Source of the DNA: Bryoerythrophyllum caledonicum
Taxonomy: Eukaryota; Streptophyta; Bryopsida; Pottiales; Pottiaceae
DNA: 64,000 nt
Assembly: GCA_963971425.1 (NCBI GenBank)
Contig: OZ020519.1
Location: 3,922,028-3,986,027 of the forward strand
Direction of reading: 5' to 3'
Position 1 is the first letter of the stretch. Every line of letters begins with the position of its first letter. Below the pieces are notes generated by a model. That model had not been told where the DNA came from. It was given only the letters and a program-made list of their open reading frames with translations, and did no database searches. The translations under genes and the position numbers were made by a program. This document shows, piece by piece, positions 24,398 through 34,945 of this stretch.

Positions 24398-24531
24398 CTT
24401 CTTCTTCTTCTTCTTCTTCTTCTTCTTCTTCTTCTTCTTCTTCTTCTTCTTCTTCTTCTTCTTCTTCTTCTTCTTCTTCTTCTTCTTCATCTTCATCTTC
24501 TTCATCTTCTTCATCTTCTTCATCTTCTTCA
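24398..24531. repeat. Long CTT microsatellite
   Basis: There are about 30 uninterrupted CTT units, then CATCTT/CTT variants to 24531. The minus strand is GAA-rich. Such tracts can form triplex DNA and vary in length. The apparent poly-Ser, poly-Leu or poly-Lys frames are artefacts of the repeat. Confidence 0.95.
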
Positions 24532-24704
24532 TCTGCTGTTGAACCCTAATCCGGGTTTATGTTCCTACACGGAATTCACTCACAAATAGTGCGTCATCTG
24601 TGCTCCAGAGTCTGTGATGTAGGTAACCACAAGAGATCTTCTCCACAGCACGCTCAAAACTGCCAACTTTGCCCCAAATTGTTGTCTCAAAGCTTATGTG
24701 GAGG

Positions 24705-24850
24705 CTGATTCGGTTCCTGTACTCTTTCCCTAAAACTTGGACTCACAACTAGGTGAGTGATGTGTCATCTGTTGAGCCCTGATTCGGTTCCTGTACTCTT
24801 TCCCTAGAACTTGGACTCACGAATAGGTGAGTGATGTGTCGTCTGCTTCA
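24705..24850. repeat. 74-bp tandem duplication
   Basis: A unit starting CTGATTCGGTTCCTGTACTC is present at 24705 and again at 24779, with a few substitutions and the shared end GGTGAGTGATGTGTCRTCTG. Confidence 0.85.
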
Positions 24851-25789
24851 TGTGGGTAAAAGAGAAATTGGTATGAAGGAGTCGGCTGAGCTGATGGCGG
24901 TAAAAGCTTACAACTCTAGGCGACATTGTGGCAGATTGGAGCCAGAAAGGGAGCAACATCTCCGGTCCCACGATCTTTGTCCGAACAATTCGATTCTCTT
25001 TACGCCCCCGGGCAATCCACTTGGTTCTCTAATGCTGGATTAGGCGAGTCCAGTCACACATCAGATTCCATGTTGATGAAAGGAAAGTGGATTTCAAGCC
25101 TGCAGATTCATCGACTTGGATGTGTTGACAAATATAGTGTTGTACAGGGAAAATCATTTTCAATTAAATCCATAAGAAAGTCATAAAATGCCGTTTCAAC
25201 GAATTTATGGAGAACATCTTTCAAGCCTAAATCGACGAGATAGTGTAGTGTACCTACAGAGAAAGATTGTAAACTCCCGACCAAAACTGGGTGGTATTCT
25301 CGTGTTCTGTTCATTGGAATCTGTTAAGAGTTGCTGCAAGTTCGATTAGTACGGTATTTTAGATCCATTAGTTTCTGACAAATGATACGACAATACAAAA
25401 GTGAGTTGAATTTCCATATTGAAGTTGAATGGTCAATACAGAATTGGAAGTACATGCTTGAGCTGAGTTGGCAGGTGACAACTGCCTTCACTTTGACGTG
25501 GCCTTGATAACGCAATTGCTTGGCGACAGACTGAACGGATTCCAGTTGCTCAGTGACACATAGTAGCCAGGGCTGGAATTGAGCTGGCATGCCACCTCAA
25601 CTCTCCTCTTTTCATGACATTTGGCAGCCCACGTTTAATACCTTGGATTATTATTAAGCTTTTATATAGTTGTCATAAGTTACTGCAAATATGAAGGTAG
25701 AATATGTTAGATTCCGGACCGCAAGAACAAGCACGAAATTTGAGAGATGCTGTAAAGACGCTGCCCAACATGACAAGTCAGCCAGTAAA

Positions 25790-25966
25790 GCCTGGCTTCA
25801 TACCAAAGGTTTCCAAAAACTACTGCAGGCTCCACGAAAACACCCAAACAATACTCCAAGCTCCATGAAAGCAACCGAACCTACTCGAAAACAACCAGAA
25901 ACTACTCTAGGCTGCATGAATCAACCAGAAACTGCTCTAGGATCCATGAAAACAATCAACCTCTAG
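25790..25966. repeat. About 30-bp degenerate tandem repeats
   Basis: Repeats of AACCAGAAACTRCTCTAGG followed by a CATGAA-like end cover about 25815-25955. The frame 25691-25966 encodes the repeat but shows no known domain. The neighbouring 24850-26790 otherwise holds nothing I recognise. Confidence 0.6.
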
Positions 25967-26791
25967 AATATTGGATTGCACCCAAGGGAAATGATTAATT
26001 ATGAGACGTTACCAAAGCCTTGAACCTCTACATAGAGCTCAATCCGTGTCTGCTTCATGCAGCTGTTGCGGTCACAGAATGAGGACCATAAAATATACTG
26101 CTAGGCCAACAGATTTCGAACACAGCTTATCAAATTCCACCACTTATCCACACCGCCGATCCCCAACTACAACGCCGTCACGCTCTTGGTTATTGCACCA
26201 TGCCGATGCATTTCCATGCCTACTGCAGAGAACCAATACGATGTTGGACACGGCTGAAGGCACAAACCTCGCTGGCATCTTTTCAACCAAAAGTTCGGTA
26301 CTTGTCTCATTAAATGTTCTTATGCCGCAAGTTGAGCTCAAAGAGTCTTAAGAGACCTGAAGAACAACATCAATGGCATAGTCAACAATCTGCACCAGGT
26401 ATGTTGATTGGAATTATCTTCCAGGAATTCTCTACACAACCAAGCCGCTAAATCGACCTACTACAATAAGCTCATAATAAAAGTGGGTAGTAGCAGATTG
26501 AATAGCCAAACTTTTCCAAGCACGCGACAAATGACTATCCTAACCAAGAGAGGCTCCTAAAGACACCATAGAACAAGTATTTCAACCGCTTCCCTCCAAT
26601 TGAAAGGACAAAGAACAAATTTTCTCACCCTCGAAATTCCGAGTAGGTCTTCCTCAATGAAGTTGGCAAAACAACATTCTTGTCATAATCACCGTCCATT
26701 GAAACCCCTCCGAACCAGCACTGAAGGTCTTGAGCATAAACCCTCGTCTATCCAAAGCTCCCATGCAAACGTTGACAATAGCAGTTCACAT

Positions 26792-28802
26792 CTATATGAC
26801 GATGTTCATATCCAGGTCATCAATAAAGACCATGCCCATATGCAAGTCGTCATGATGTCTCACACACAAGGGAATGTGCTTCTTATTCAAAGCATTTTGC
26901 ACGACTTTGATTCCCTCCAGAATCTGCAGCTCTCTGCTTGACCGCACCTTGTGCCGCCCACCCGCCTTCTCAATCTGCCTCATATGGTGCATCTCAACAT
27001 GCCGCTCCGGACACCCCTTCACAGCACACCTCTCCGCCAGCAGCCTCTTCCTCACAAGCCTCGCAAATAACATGTCAATGAGCTCCCCAGGCGGAGTGGG
27101 GTCCAAATCCACAATAAACTTCTTCTTGTACTCGCTGATCTCCGTGGGAGTCAGATAAGCAGAGACCGTCTTCCCATCCTTGGAAATCACCAGGCTCTTG
27201 GTGTGCTTAGCAAAGATCTTACTAGAGCTCGACTTGTGCTTCTTCGCAAGCGTGTAGATAGCTGACCAACGGAGAAGGTAGTTCACAATGGCGCGCACTT
27301 TACTGAGGTTGTCGCAATAGGCATAGTACCTTAAGAGACCTATTCCTATGTTGCGGTACCAGGCGACAATGCGATGGTCTTCTTGGCTGGCGACTTGATC
27401 GATTGGCAATGGTCTCACTTTCTCATCCATGAACCCCTTCTTCTGTAGGAGTTCGTACAGGAGCTTCACTGGGGCTTCTAAGGCAACAGGGGCTTCGAAT
27501 GGTCTCACCATACGATGGTCCTCCCTCAGATTCTCATCATCTTCTTTGTGGCGGAAATCGTCCTGCACACAAGAAAAGATGGATTTCGTTGATCCTCTTT
27601 GTTCTACAGGAAACAAAAGGCAGCATTTAATGCTTAACATTCGTCAACCTTCATGTCCTACACAACAGAAAAGGTAGAATTTAAATGCTTACCATTCATT
27701 AACCCTTTCTGTTCAACAACTATACATCACATCAAATCACAACATACTAGGCTAGTAACCCTGCATAATTGCAATTTAACAGTTAAAATCCTATTATACA
27801 AAGCATCTATTATACTCTACATCGTATCCTATTTTCTCACAATGTTTTAAAAAAATCAAATTATTTATGAGTTTTTGGTGTTCACATTTAGAAAATGCAT
27901 TGCAAAATCAAGATTAAGAACTTATATGTATCCAAATTCCCACAACACCAAATAAGTACTACTCTACTTCAAGTTTCATCTCCTTTAGACACTACATCCT
28001 TAGGTTGACGTTCTAGAGTTTCTAAATGTACCAAATAGTACAATTGAAATCAAATCTCTGTCCTCGTCAATAAGTCGCACAGATAGAAATTTGAAGAGTG
28101 AATCGCAACCAAAAATACCATAAAATAGCCACGTAAGAAATCTGAAATAATTACTAAGAAACTACTTGTTGATCTCCTCATCCAATTAGCCTAATCTAAA
28201 CGCCATTCCAGCTCTTAAACACCAAAACCAGACAGCCACACGCAAACATCCGGATCACACATCCCTCCGCGTGCGATCCAACAATTACTCCCAAAACAAA
28301 CTCCAACTCGACCAAACACATCACACAAAACTGGATAACTCGAATAAAAGCACAACATTCGTTCACGGCAGCTCAAAACATCATCCACAATTCTCCTCAC
28401 ATTCTCTGAAACACAATTCCAGCTCTCAAACAAAACTAATGCATCTCACAATCCAATCACCTGTCCTCCTCCTCTTCAACGCGGCAAAGCGCCACAATTC
28501 ACTCGGTGAAAAGCAAACTCTACCAAATACAACATACAGAGCTAGAATAATATTAAAAAAACAACAACATTTCTTCACAGAAACTCGAAACATCCTCCAA
28601 ATTATCCAAATCAACACATTCCAGCTCTCCAAGCACCAGAGCCCGGAGAAATCACCTTGTGCTCGACGGGCGCGGCCGCCTTGGCGTGCATGGCAAGCGA
28701 CGTAGCCACGGCAGGCGTAGCGCGCAGAGGAGGGAGCGCGTGCGAGGCGGCGAATCGCAGCGAGGAGCGGAGTCCTACCAGCCGCTGGAACCCTAGCGCC
28801 AT
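26792..28802 (-). CDS. Mitochondrial-targeted maturase domain X plus HNH-like protein, no RT
   Basis: Group II intron maturases help introns fold and splice; nuclear copies act in organelles. Exon 1 (28802-28656) encodes MALGFQRLVGLRSSLRFAAS and more Ala/Arg/Ser-rich sequence with no acidic residue until position 47, a typical mitochondrial presequence. The donor ACAAG|GTGATT and the acceptor TGTGCAG|GACGAT (exon 2, 27562-26792) join in phase to 305 residues. Exon 2 begins near the domain X start (VKLLYELLQKKGFMDE). It continues IVAWYRNIGIGLLRYYAYCD and SAIYTLAKKH, the core of Intron_maturas2, then a finger CAVKGCPERHVEMHH ... IPLCVRHHDDLHMG, the HNH-type endonuclease region of mitochondrial maturases. 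Arabidopsis nMAT proteins keep an RT domain; none is encoded here. An internal start at 27640 would read intron sequence and lose the presequence. The frame is intact, so it is probably functional in splicing. Confidence 0.8.
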
Positions 28803-29240
28803 CGCTGCTGCAGCAACTCAGAGGCGAACACTACCCCTCCAACTCCCGAGCCGTGGAACAGCAGCAGGTCTCAGAGATCAGGCGCCGGTGTCGTGGGCGC
28901 TGCAAAAGTGGCGGCGACTCAGGCGATGTCACTACGACAGCGTGACAAGGCGAGTCTGTCGCGGCGGGCGTCACACATCTGCGATTGTGTCACGCGCATC
29001 GGCTGACGGAATTAGGTGCCTATCGTCTTTAGGTATCTCGCCCGATGGATGGAAACCCGCAGTAGGATGAAGTCAGAGGTGTGGATGAACTCCATCCTCG
29101 TCCTCAACGTCCGAGAATATGCCCTACTTGAAGATTCCTTGCAGATTCTAACTGTGCAACGCACCACATCCTCCGGAGGGCTTGGGAGGGTAGGGACAAA
29201 ACCTGCCCTTATTTTTGTGTTGGAGTAGGGCCCTACTTGT
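28803..29240. promoter_or_regulatory. GC-rich 5' flank of the maturase gene
   Basis: A GC-rich, CG-containing interval lies directly upstream of the maturase start codon and contrasts with the AT-rich DNA beyond 29250. It probably holds the 5' untranslated region and promoter. The plus-strand frame across 28657-29070 is antisense to exon 1 and shows no domain. No TATA box can be fixed with confidence. Confidence 0.4.
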
Positions 29241-29249
29241 TCCTAGGGG

Positions 29250-31000
29250 GGCTCCGTAAGGTAATTTATAAAAAAAAAATCCAAAAAAACATCTAAAATC
29301 CTAAATTGGGCAGGGCCAGAAAAACAGTCCCACCCGAGCATGTGGCTTGGTTCACCGCTCGACCAGAGTAAATAAAATGATCCAAGATTTTATCCTCGTT
29401 CCAAATTCCAATTGTCAACATCCTAAGAATATTTCCTGAAGGCCCCAAATCAGTCCAGAATATTCCTTCAAAAATTTCACAACCTGAATTCCCCTCAAAC
29501 AATCCCATCAAGTGCCATTAGCAAAGACTCCAAGTTTGTTTTTTTTTAATAAAAAAATGAAATTTAAAACACTAATTTCCAACTATTAGTTTTCACAACA
29601 CTTGCAAAAACTATAACTAGTAGTACCGAAGTATTCTCTCAAAGTTTCAAAACACTCTTTTAACCCAAAGTGATGAAAACGATGAAAAAAAAGAGAAACC
29701 TTATCTCTATATTATGCACAAGACTCATGCAATTTTGGAAATTAGAAATACCCACTTTTCCTCTACTCTAGTTCTAATCTTCCCCAACTTCTCACAACAA
29801 AAGTAACAAAAACTAAAAAGAAAAAAGGCAATCTTTGTCAAGTAAGATAGTTGTAGATCCTACGTAGTCCAGCGTCACGCACTCCACCAAGGAGAAATCA
29901 ACAAGTGCAAGTAGAGAAAATATACATAAGGCTTTATTAATGACAAACATCATCATTTACAAGTAAAGCATGCAACCACTACTCTCCACCTAATTCACAA
30001 AGCTTGGGACTTGACAAAGATGTCAAGCTAACGACAAGCACGAAGCTAAATACCTATCTCAAACCTCAGGCAGATGAAGTTATCCGCCGGATGAAAAGAC
30101 AACTTGGTCGCACATCCCTCATGTATACACGTAGATTAAATAACACTAATCTACAAAAGCAACTAAGATGCGGTGGGGCTCCCAACGCCACATCCCGTGA
30201 CAACGTTTTGGTTATCTAAACAATGAGGTTTTAAGACCCTCCCCCCACCATAGTTGGGTGGATAATGGTGGTAGACACTACGCCAATATTGGAACTTAAA
30301 CTCACGAATACCTTAAAGTACATCTTGTCCATTAGAGAACATTTGTCATTTTAGGTGGGTTCCTATTATATAACCTTGGGTAGAACAAATTTTTAAAAAA
30401 ATTTCATGATGATGCACTTTGTATCCCAAAATTTTCTTTGAATTTTTCATTGATTGTCGACCAAATTGTATTCTAAAATTTTTGACCAATAACCTTCTTC
30501 ACCATATTGTAAAGCAATCTTTAAAATATTCCTAGAGTAGAATGCAAAGTGCTTTTGAAACGATTAGAGCATGACCATCGTTGGCCTGTCACGGCAGCCT
30601 ACGACCCGATCAAGGCTAGGTTGTGGAGACCCTGAGAATTGCTCCACCGCACCCGACCATTCACCTTCGGAAACAGAGAAAATAGGACATCAATGTTACC
30701 CTCCTCCTCGCAAAATAACCGCAATTTAACTCCACAACCGCAATGATAACTTAGACACGCACCAAAGATTCTTTCATGAACATTTTGATGCCTCTTCATC
30801 TACACACTAACCCTTTTCCATAATTCTTGTTAGACTCCCTCATTTATTTGGCAATGGAATACCTCCTTCTTTTGTTTTGACACTCCAATGACAATGACAA
30901 TTTAAAAAAGATGAAAGATTAAACAATACCATTGTAAGTTCAATTATGGTAGAGATTTCAATATTAAAAATTCAATGCTATATACAACAAACTATTTGTA
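29250..31000. other. Repeat-like AT-rich DNA, no gene recognised
   Basis: Only short frames are present. An interval near 29870-30260, slightly GC-richer than its surroundings, could be LTR-like, but I find no paired copy. Nothing else is supported. Confidence 0.4.
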
Positions 31001-31002
31001 TA

Positions 31003-31264
31003 GTACCCTACGCTATGGTCAGTTTTGTACATAATTAATTCAAAAGTGGGACTTGTCCAAAATTTTGGAAATTTTAAGAGATTTGGCTAGGCGATACCTA
31101 TGTAATACCAAGGTGACACCCGTGCAAGATCTAGGTGATACTTGTGCAATACCTATGTGATACCTATGTGATACCTATGTGATATCCATTGTGTCAAACC
31201 ACATGTGACAAAAAAAAATTGCTTTGGCACTTGCCTTACCCAAACTGACCGTAGCATACGGTAC
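31003..31264. mobile_element. GTACC-ended MITE, copy 2
   Basis: The left end GTACCCTACGCTATGGTCAG and the right end CTGACCGTAGCATACGGTAC are about 24-bp imperfect inverted repeats. The interior has a direct-repeat array of ATACCTATGTG units (about 31120-31185). It is homologous to 21770-21994 and 58775-58976. Confidence 0.7.
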
Positions 31265-32001
31265 TCAAGTTGGAAAGTGTGAAGCAAATGAAAAGTATGA
31301 TATAATATTGCAAATGCTTCAATCCAGCATGTCATTTTCAGATATCTACTGAAACCTCTATTTTTAACCTCTATATTGACATTTTCATGTTATATTCTAC
31401 TCCATCATATACAAAAAATGTAACATACTATAAAAAATACATACATCTCTGGATTGATGACTCTTCAAGTAACATATTCTGAGAAATGTACAATACAACA
31501 GTTTAGCAACAAATAAATGTTCTGATTATTTACTCTTCAACTTATATATTTCACATGGAGGTAATTTCAATAGGTCCAAACAATTGTTCATGTTCAAATA
31601 TCCTTGGCATATTTTATTCCTAACATTTAAGTGGAAATTATGAATTACAAATTTAATATAGACCTACAAATACATCTATGTCATGTATCCCATGGGATTC
31701 AAGTACACCTAAAGATTAAATCATAGCTCATTTGAATGTAAACCCCTATAGGATCAAGGCATTTCAGATAAATATATACACCATTAATCAATAATCTCTC
31801 CTTGAACTTTTTAAGAATGTAACCATGGAATCTACTTCTATACTTATATAAAATGAGGCTATAGATATGTTGTGAATTTTGACTAAACGAATTAGATATA
31901 ATAACAATCAAAGTGAAAAAACTTGTCCCTCATACAAACACTTGGTCCTCTAGGGGCTATATTACACATGAGCGTTGCATTCATTTGAGGAAGAACAATT
32001 A
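31265..32001. other. AT-rich spacer
   Basis: I see no gene or structured repeat here. The right edge is the 15-bp target duplication of the LINE (from 32002). Confidence 0.5.
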
Positions 32002-32024
32002 TCTACTTTTTCCCTAGAAGAAGA

Positions 32025-32050
32025 ACACCGGTCCCCAAAGGGGCCGGCGT
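32025..32050 (-). other. LINE 3'-terminal hairpin
   Basis: On the transcribed strand GCCGGCCCC pairs with GGGG-A-CCGGU across a UUU loop, a stem of 4 plus 7 pairs with one bulged A. It lies within about 10 nt of the 3' end of the element. The same stem, with changed bases, ends the 59-bp units at 11329-11446. In related LINEs such tails are what the RT recognises. Confidence 0.6.
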
Positions 32051-32361
32051 GAATAAAGTGTCTATTCGTTCCACCACTAAAACCATGCCCACCAGACAAG
32101 GAATTAGTAGTATGGAACTACTTCCCCCTCTCGAGGGTAGACATTATGTAACAAGTAACCAAAATATACAAGTAACCAAAACACAAGTAACCAACCATAT
32201 CCAAAGAGTAACAAAGAAGGGGGGGAGAGGGGAGAAAATGAGAGGAGAGGGGAGAAATGGAGAGGAGAGAATAGAGAGGAGGGAAACATTGGAAAGGGAA
32301 GGGGTGTTTCTCAATGTGGGAAGTTTTTGACGTTTTAAAGATAAGTAAGTAAAGGGTAATG

Positions 32362-33298
32362 CTAAGGAAGGTCTTGTATGTCGGGGAGGGCTTGGTTGTT
32401 TTCAGTTTTGCGTTTGTGTAGTAGGATGGACATAGCATGTTGAATGGCAATGGTGTTTATGTTATTGAAAGTGTGTGAAATTGTTTCGATGGGGATTTTA
32501 AAGGTATCTTCAAGGATTTTTATAGATGGGATAAAGGTGGTGGCACGAGCGCCGGCTGTGATTACAATAAGGGGATCCACTTTCCATCCGAGGGCTATGA
32601 TGTCATCAATAAGGGGTTGGTATTTATTCATTTTGTTTTTAATTGTTTCCGGGGAAAATCTATCATTACAATATGTGAATTTGATGAATTGAATGGTATA
32701 GTCCTGGTTTATGTAGTTGGGTGGGGGGTCATTATATGGTAGGCCTCTAACGCAAAGTATGTCTGGTTTGAGTCTAGTATTGCAATGACATCGTTGAATT
32801 ACACATGTACATGGGAGTAGCCAAGGGAAGACCGTGTTTTCTTGTGGGTTGTTATTAAAGGTGTCGGCATTCATGAGAATAAAACATCGCGATTTGTTAT
32901 GGGAGGTAATTAGTTTTCAAATTTCCCATACCACTTTGTTATGTCTTTTGACAATTAAGGAGTGTATGTGGTGGTTTTGGCATTTAAGTAGAACATGTAG
33001 CCATGTGTTGGGGTCCGTGGAAGTGCATATGGAACATGTTATGGATGGGAATCTTTCTATTCCAAAGAAGAGTTGTTTTCGGGCGTTGCCCATATATTGA
33101 CCTGTACGGAATTTGATGAGGCATGATATTTGTGAGTCGGAAATGATGGGATTTTTCTAGAAAGTTGTGGAGAGTTCATTGTCTATTTTATTGTTGCCAT
33201 TCCATTTTTCTCTGTTAGGGAAGTTTTCTGCGATTGTGTCAAGGTTGTTATAGAGGTCTTGTTTTTTGAGATATTTGCTCAAGAATCTAACCGGGCCT
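32362..33298 (-). pseudogene. LINE C-terminal zinc finger and PD-(D/E)xK-like segment
   Basis: This is the continuation of the same ORF beyond the 1.1-kb insert: removing one GGCCTT copy restores DKGPVRFLSKYL in frame. A finger C-x2-C ... H-x4-C is seen in TCSICTSTDPNTWLHVLLKC. After RHNKVVWEI comes RLKPDILCVRGLPYN, then TIQFIKFTYCNDRF, a Lys-rich helix with NKYQPLIDDI, and PLIVITAGARATT. Order and spacing resemble the restriction-like endonuclease fold (PD ... ExK), but the expected acidic residue is Lys in FIKFTY, so this copy would be inactive. The family assignment rests on pattern memory and needs a profile test. Confidence 0.55.
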
Positions 33299-33299
33299 T

Positions 33300-34397
33300 G
33301 TGAAGCATAAAACCGAGGTAGTTAAAAATAACTATTACTCAGCGAGTTCGTCCCTAGGGAACTGAAAGTTATGTTCTGCCGTAATATTAGTGTCACTATT
33401 ATATGTAATTGTGGTCCGTAATCCTTACGAAGCCTTAATTTAACACCATAATCCGTTAATAATCCTCTAATTCGAGTGCCATTAAATCTTCCATTGCATC
33501 CTCCACATCCAAGTGCAAGTACTCTGCTCTTCCTGTAGCTTCCGTTTCCTCGTACTCACCGATGTTCCATTCCATTGCTTCTTCTATTGTTATCGGTTCA
33601 GCGGGAATTCCGTTCTTCTCCTCTTCCGTTCCGTACCTCATTAACCAGGTATAATCTTCTTCTCGTAATCTCGCTCCTATCTCCGTTCTTTGATTTGCCC
33701 GGATCCGTATGTAAATCTCGTAGTCGATCCTCTCCTTCTCCACGCGGTTTACAACCGTCACTCTTTCCTTATCGATGTTCAACCATCCATACTTCAAATT
33801 CAACCAGCACCTGAATGCCTTGAATTTCTCCTCGTCCGTTAGTTCCAATCCTGGCATTACTTCATCTTCATAATCTGATTATGAATTATGTTCAATTCAG
33901 CACACTTTTATTTTGATCATTATTTGATCGCTCTATTATCTACCACCTAAACTGACCCGCAATTGCGGTCCTCAGATTTATTTTCGTATCAGTTTCTTAT
34001 GATTCTCGTTCTCTCGATTCACTCATCTCTCACTCTCGGTGTCATTGATTTACTTTCAAATGACTTCATTCACAATGTAATCTTTCTTGAATCTTCAATG
34101 TGCACAACTTCAATTACATTAAGTTTCGGAAACAATACAGCAAAGAAAAATAAAGAGATAGCACAACGCGTATCTCGGCACTACAACTGATCAACACAAT
34201 TGGGCCTCAAGCCAGTTCCAAAAACTCCTACTTAAACACCCGCAACTCCCAACTGTCTACCCTTTCACCGCAACCGACACCCCTTCCGATCTCAAGTCCG
34301 TTAGAAACCCTGAACTTAAGCTCCTAAACCTGTAACTAACTAACTTTAACTACAAAAAAAGGTTAACTCAAAAAGAAAGACTATTCTACGTTCTACA
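33300..34397. mobile_element. 1.1-kb unidentified insertion inside the LINE
   Basis: It is bounded by GGCCTT on both sides (33294-33299 and 34398-34403). Excision of insert plus one copy restores the LINE reading frame, so it is a clean insertion. The ends are GTGAAGCATAAAACC and CGTTCTACA. Weak inverted similarity exists further in (GTAGTTAAA near 33318 versus TTTAACTAC near 34349). It contains a 133-codon frame. The class is unknown: not a typical solo LTR, since TG..CA does not fit the duplication register. Confidence 0.65.
33456..33857 (-). CDS. Hypothetical acidic protein in the 1.1-kb insert
   Basis: The frame is uninterrupted, 133 residues, starting MPGLELTDEEKFKAFRCW. It is rich in Glu, Arg and Tyr and has a very acidic C-terminus. 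No signal peptide, membrane segment or known motif is seen. As the only sizeable frame in the insert it may be the element's own product. I do not recognise its family, and it may not be expressed. Confidence 0.35.
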   Translation of the reverse strand: MPGLELTDEEKFKAFRCWLNLKYGWLNIDKERVTVVNRVEKERIDYEIYIRIRANQRTEIGARLREEDYTWLMRYGTEEEKNGIPAEPITIEEAMEWNIGEYEETEATGRAEYLHLDVEDAMEDLMALELEDY

Positions 34398-34437
34398 GGC
34401 CTTTATCGGGGGTATCTTCTTTGGAAAGCCAATCTTC

Positions 34438-34945
34438 TTATTGAAAGTAGTATGGGGTAGCATGGGCATGTTCGTATGGATCTTTGGCATTTTTATGTAT
34501 TTTTTCTCGGCCCTCTTTTGCTAATTTATCTGCTTCTTTGTTTCCATCAATATTGGCATGTGCTCTAACTTTGTGAAGGGTTGTGATTTGTGCTCGGTTT
34601 TGTAACATTTCGACCATTGACATTAATATGGTTTTGTCGGGATGGCTATTGTGGAGGGTAGGGTGTGTTATTTGGGTGTTTAGTAGGTAAAGTGCATTGA
34701 TACAATCGGTAAATATATGTGTGGGTTCGTTGTTGTATTTAGTTGTGATGATTTGTAGTGTTTTGTGGATGGCCATAAGTTCTGTTCTAAGGATATTTTG
34801 TAGTCCATGGAGTCTTTTGGCTGATTTAATTTCTTTGGTACGATTATATATGCCATAGCAAGCTTTTTCTCTGCGCCAATTTCCCGGGCTAACTTGTTCA
34901 GGTGGTGTGAAGGAGCCATCGGTATAGTAGCTATATGCGGGGTCA
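34438..34945 (-). pseudogene. LINE ORF, RNase H part
   Basis: The RNase H fold is recognised by its four acidic positions: YYTDGSFTPP (near 34920), TELMAIHKTLQII (near 34770), HIFTDCINALYLL (near 34710) and GNKEADKLAKEG (near 34530). The first motif is in a different frame from the rest, so at least one frameshift lies between them. The domain removes template RNA after first-strand synthesis. It is present in only some LINE clades. Confidence 0.8.

Noticed and set aside
24344-24589. Poly-Lys, poly-Ser and poly-Leu frames
   Set aside because: They are translations of the CTT microsatellite, not genes.
28657-29070. 137-codon plus-strand frame
   Set aside because: Antisense to the maturase presequence exon and its 5' flank; no motif.
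31120-31190. Regularly repeated ATACCTATGTG units, considered as a CRISPR-like array
   Set aside because: Units of about 11 bp without unique spacers, inside a MITE in a eukaryotic genome.
32118-32450. 110-codon minus frame at the LINE 3' end
   Set aside because: It lies mostly in the pyrimidine-rich 3' untranslated part of the LINE after the C-terminal domain and has no motif.
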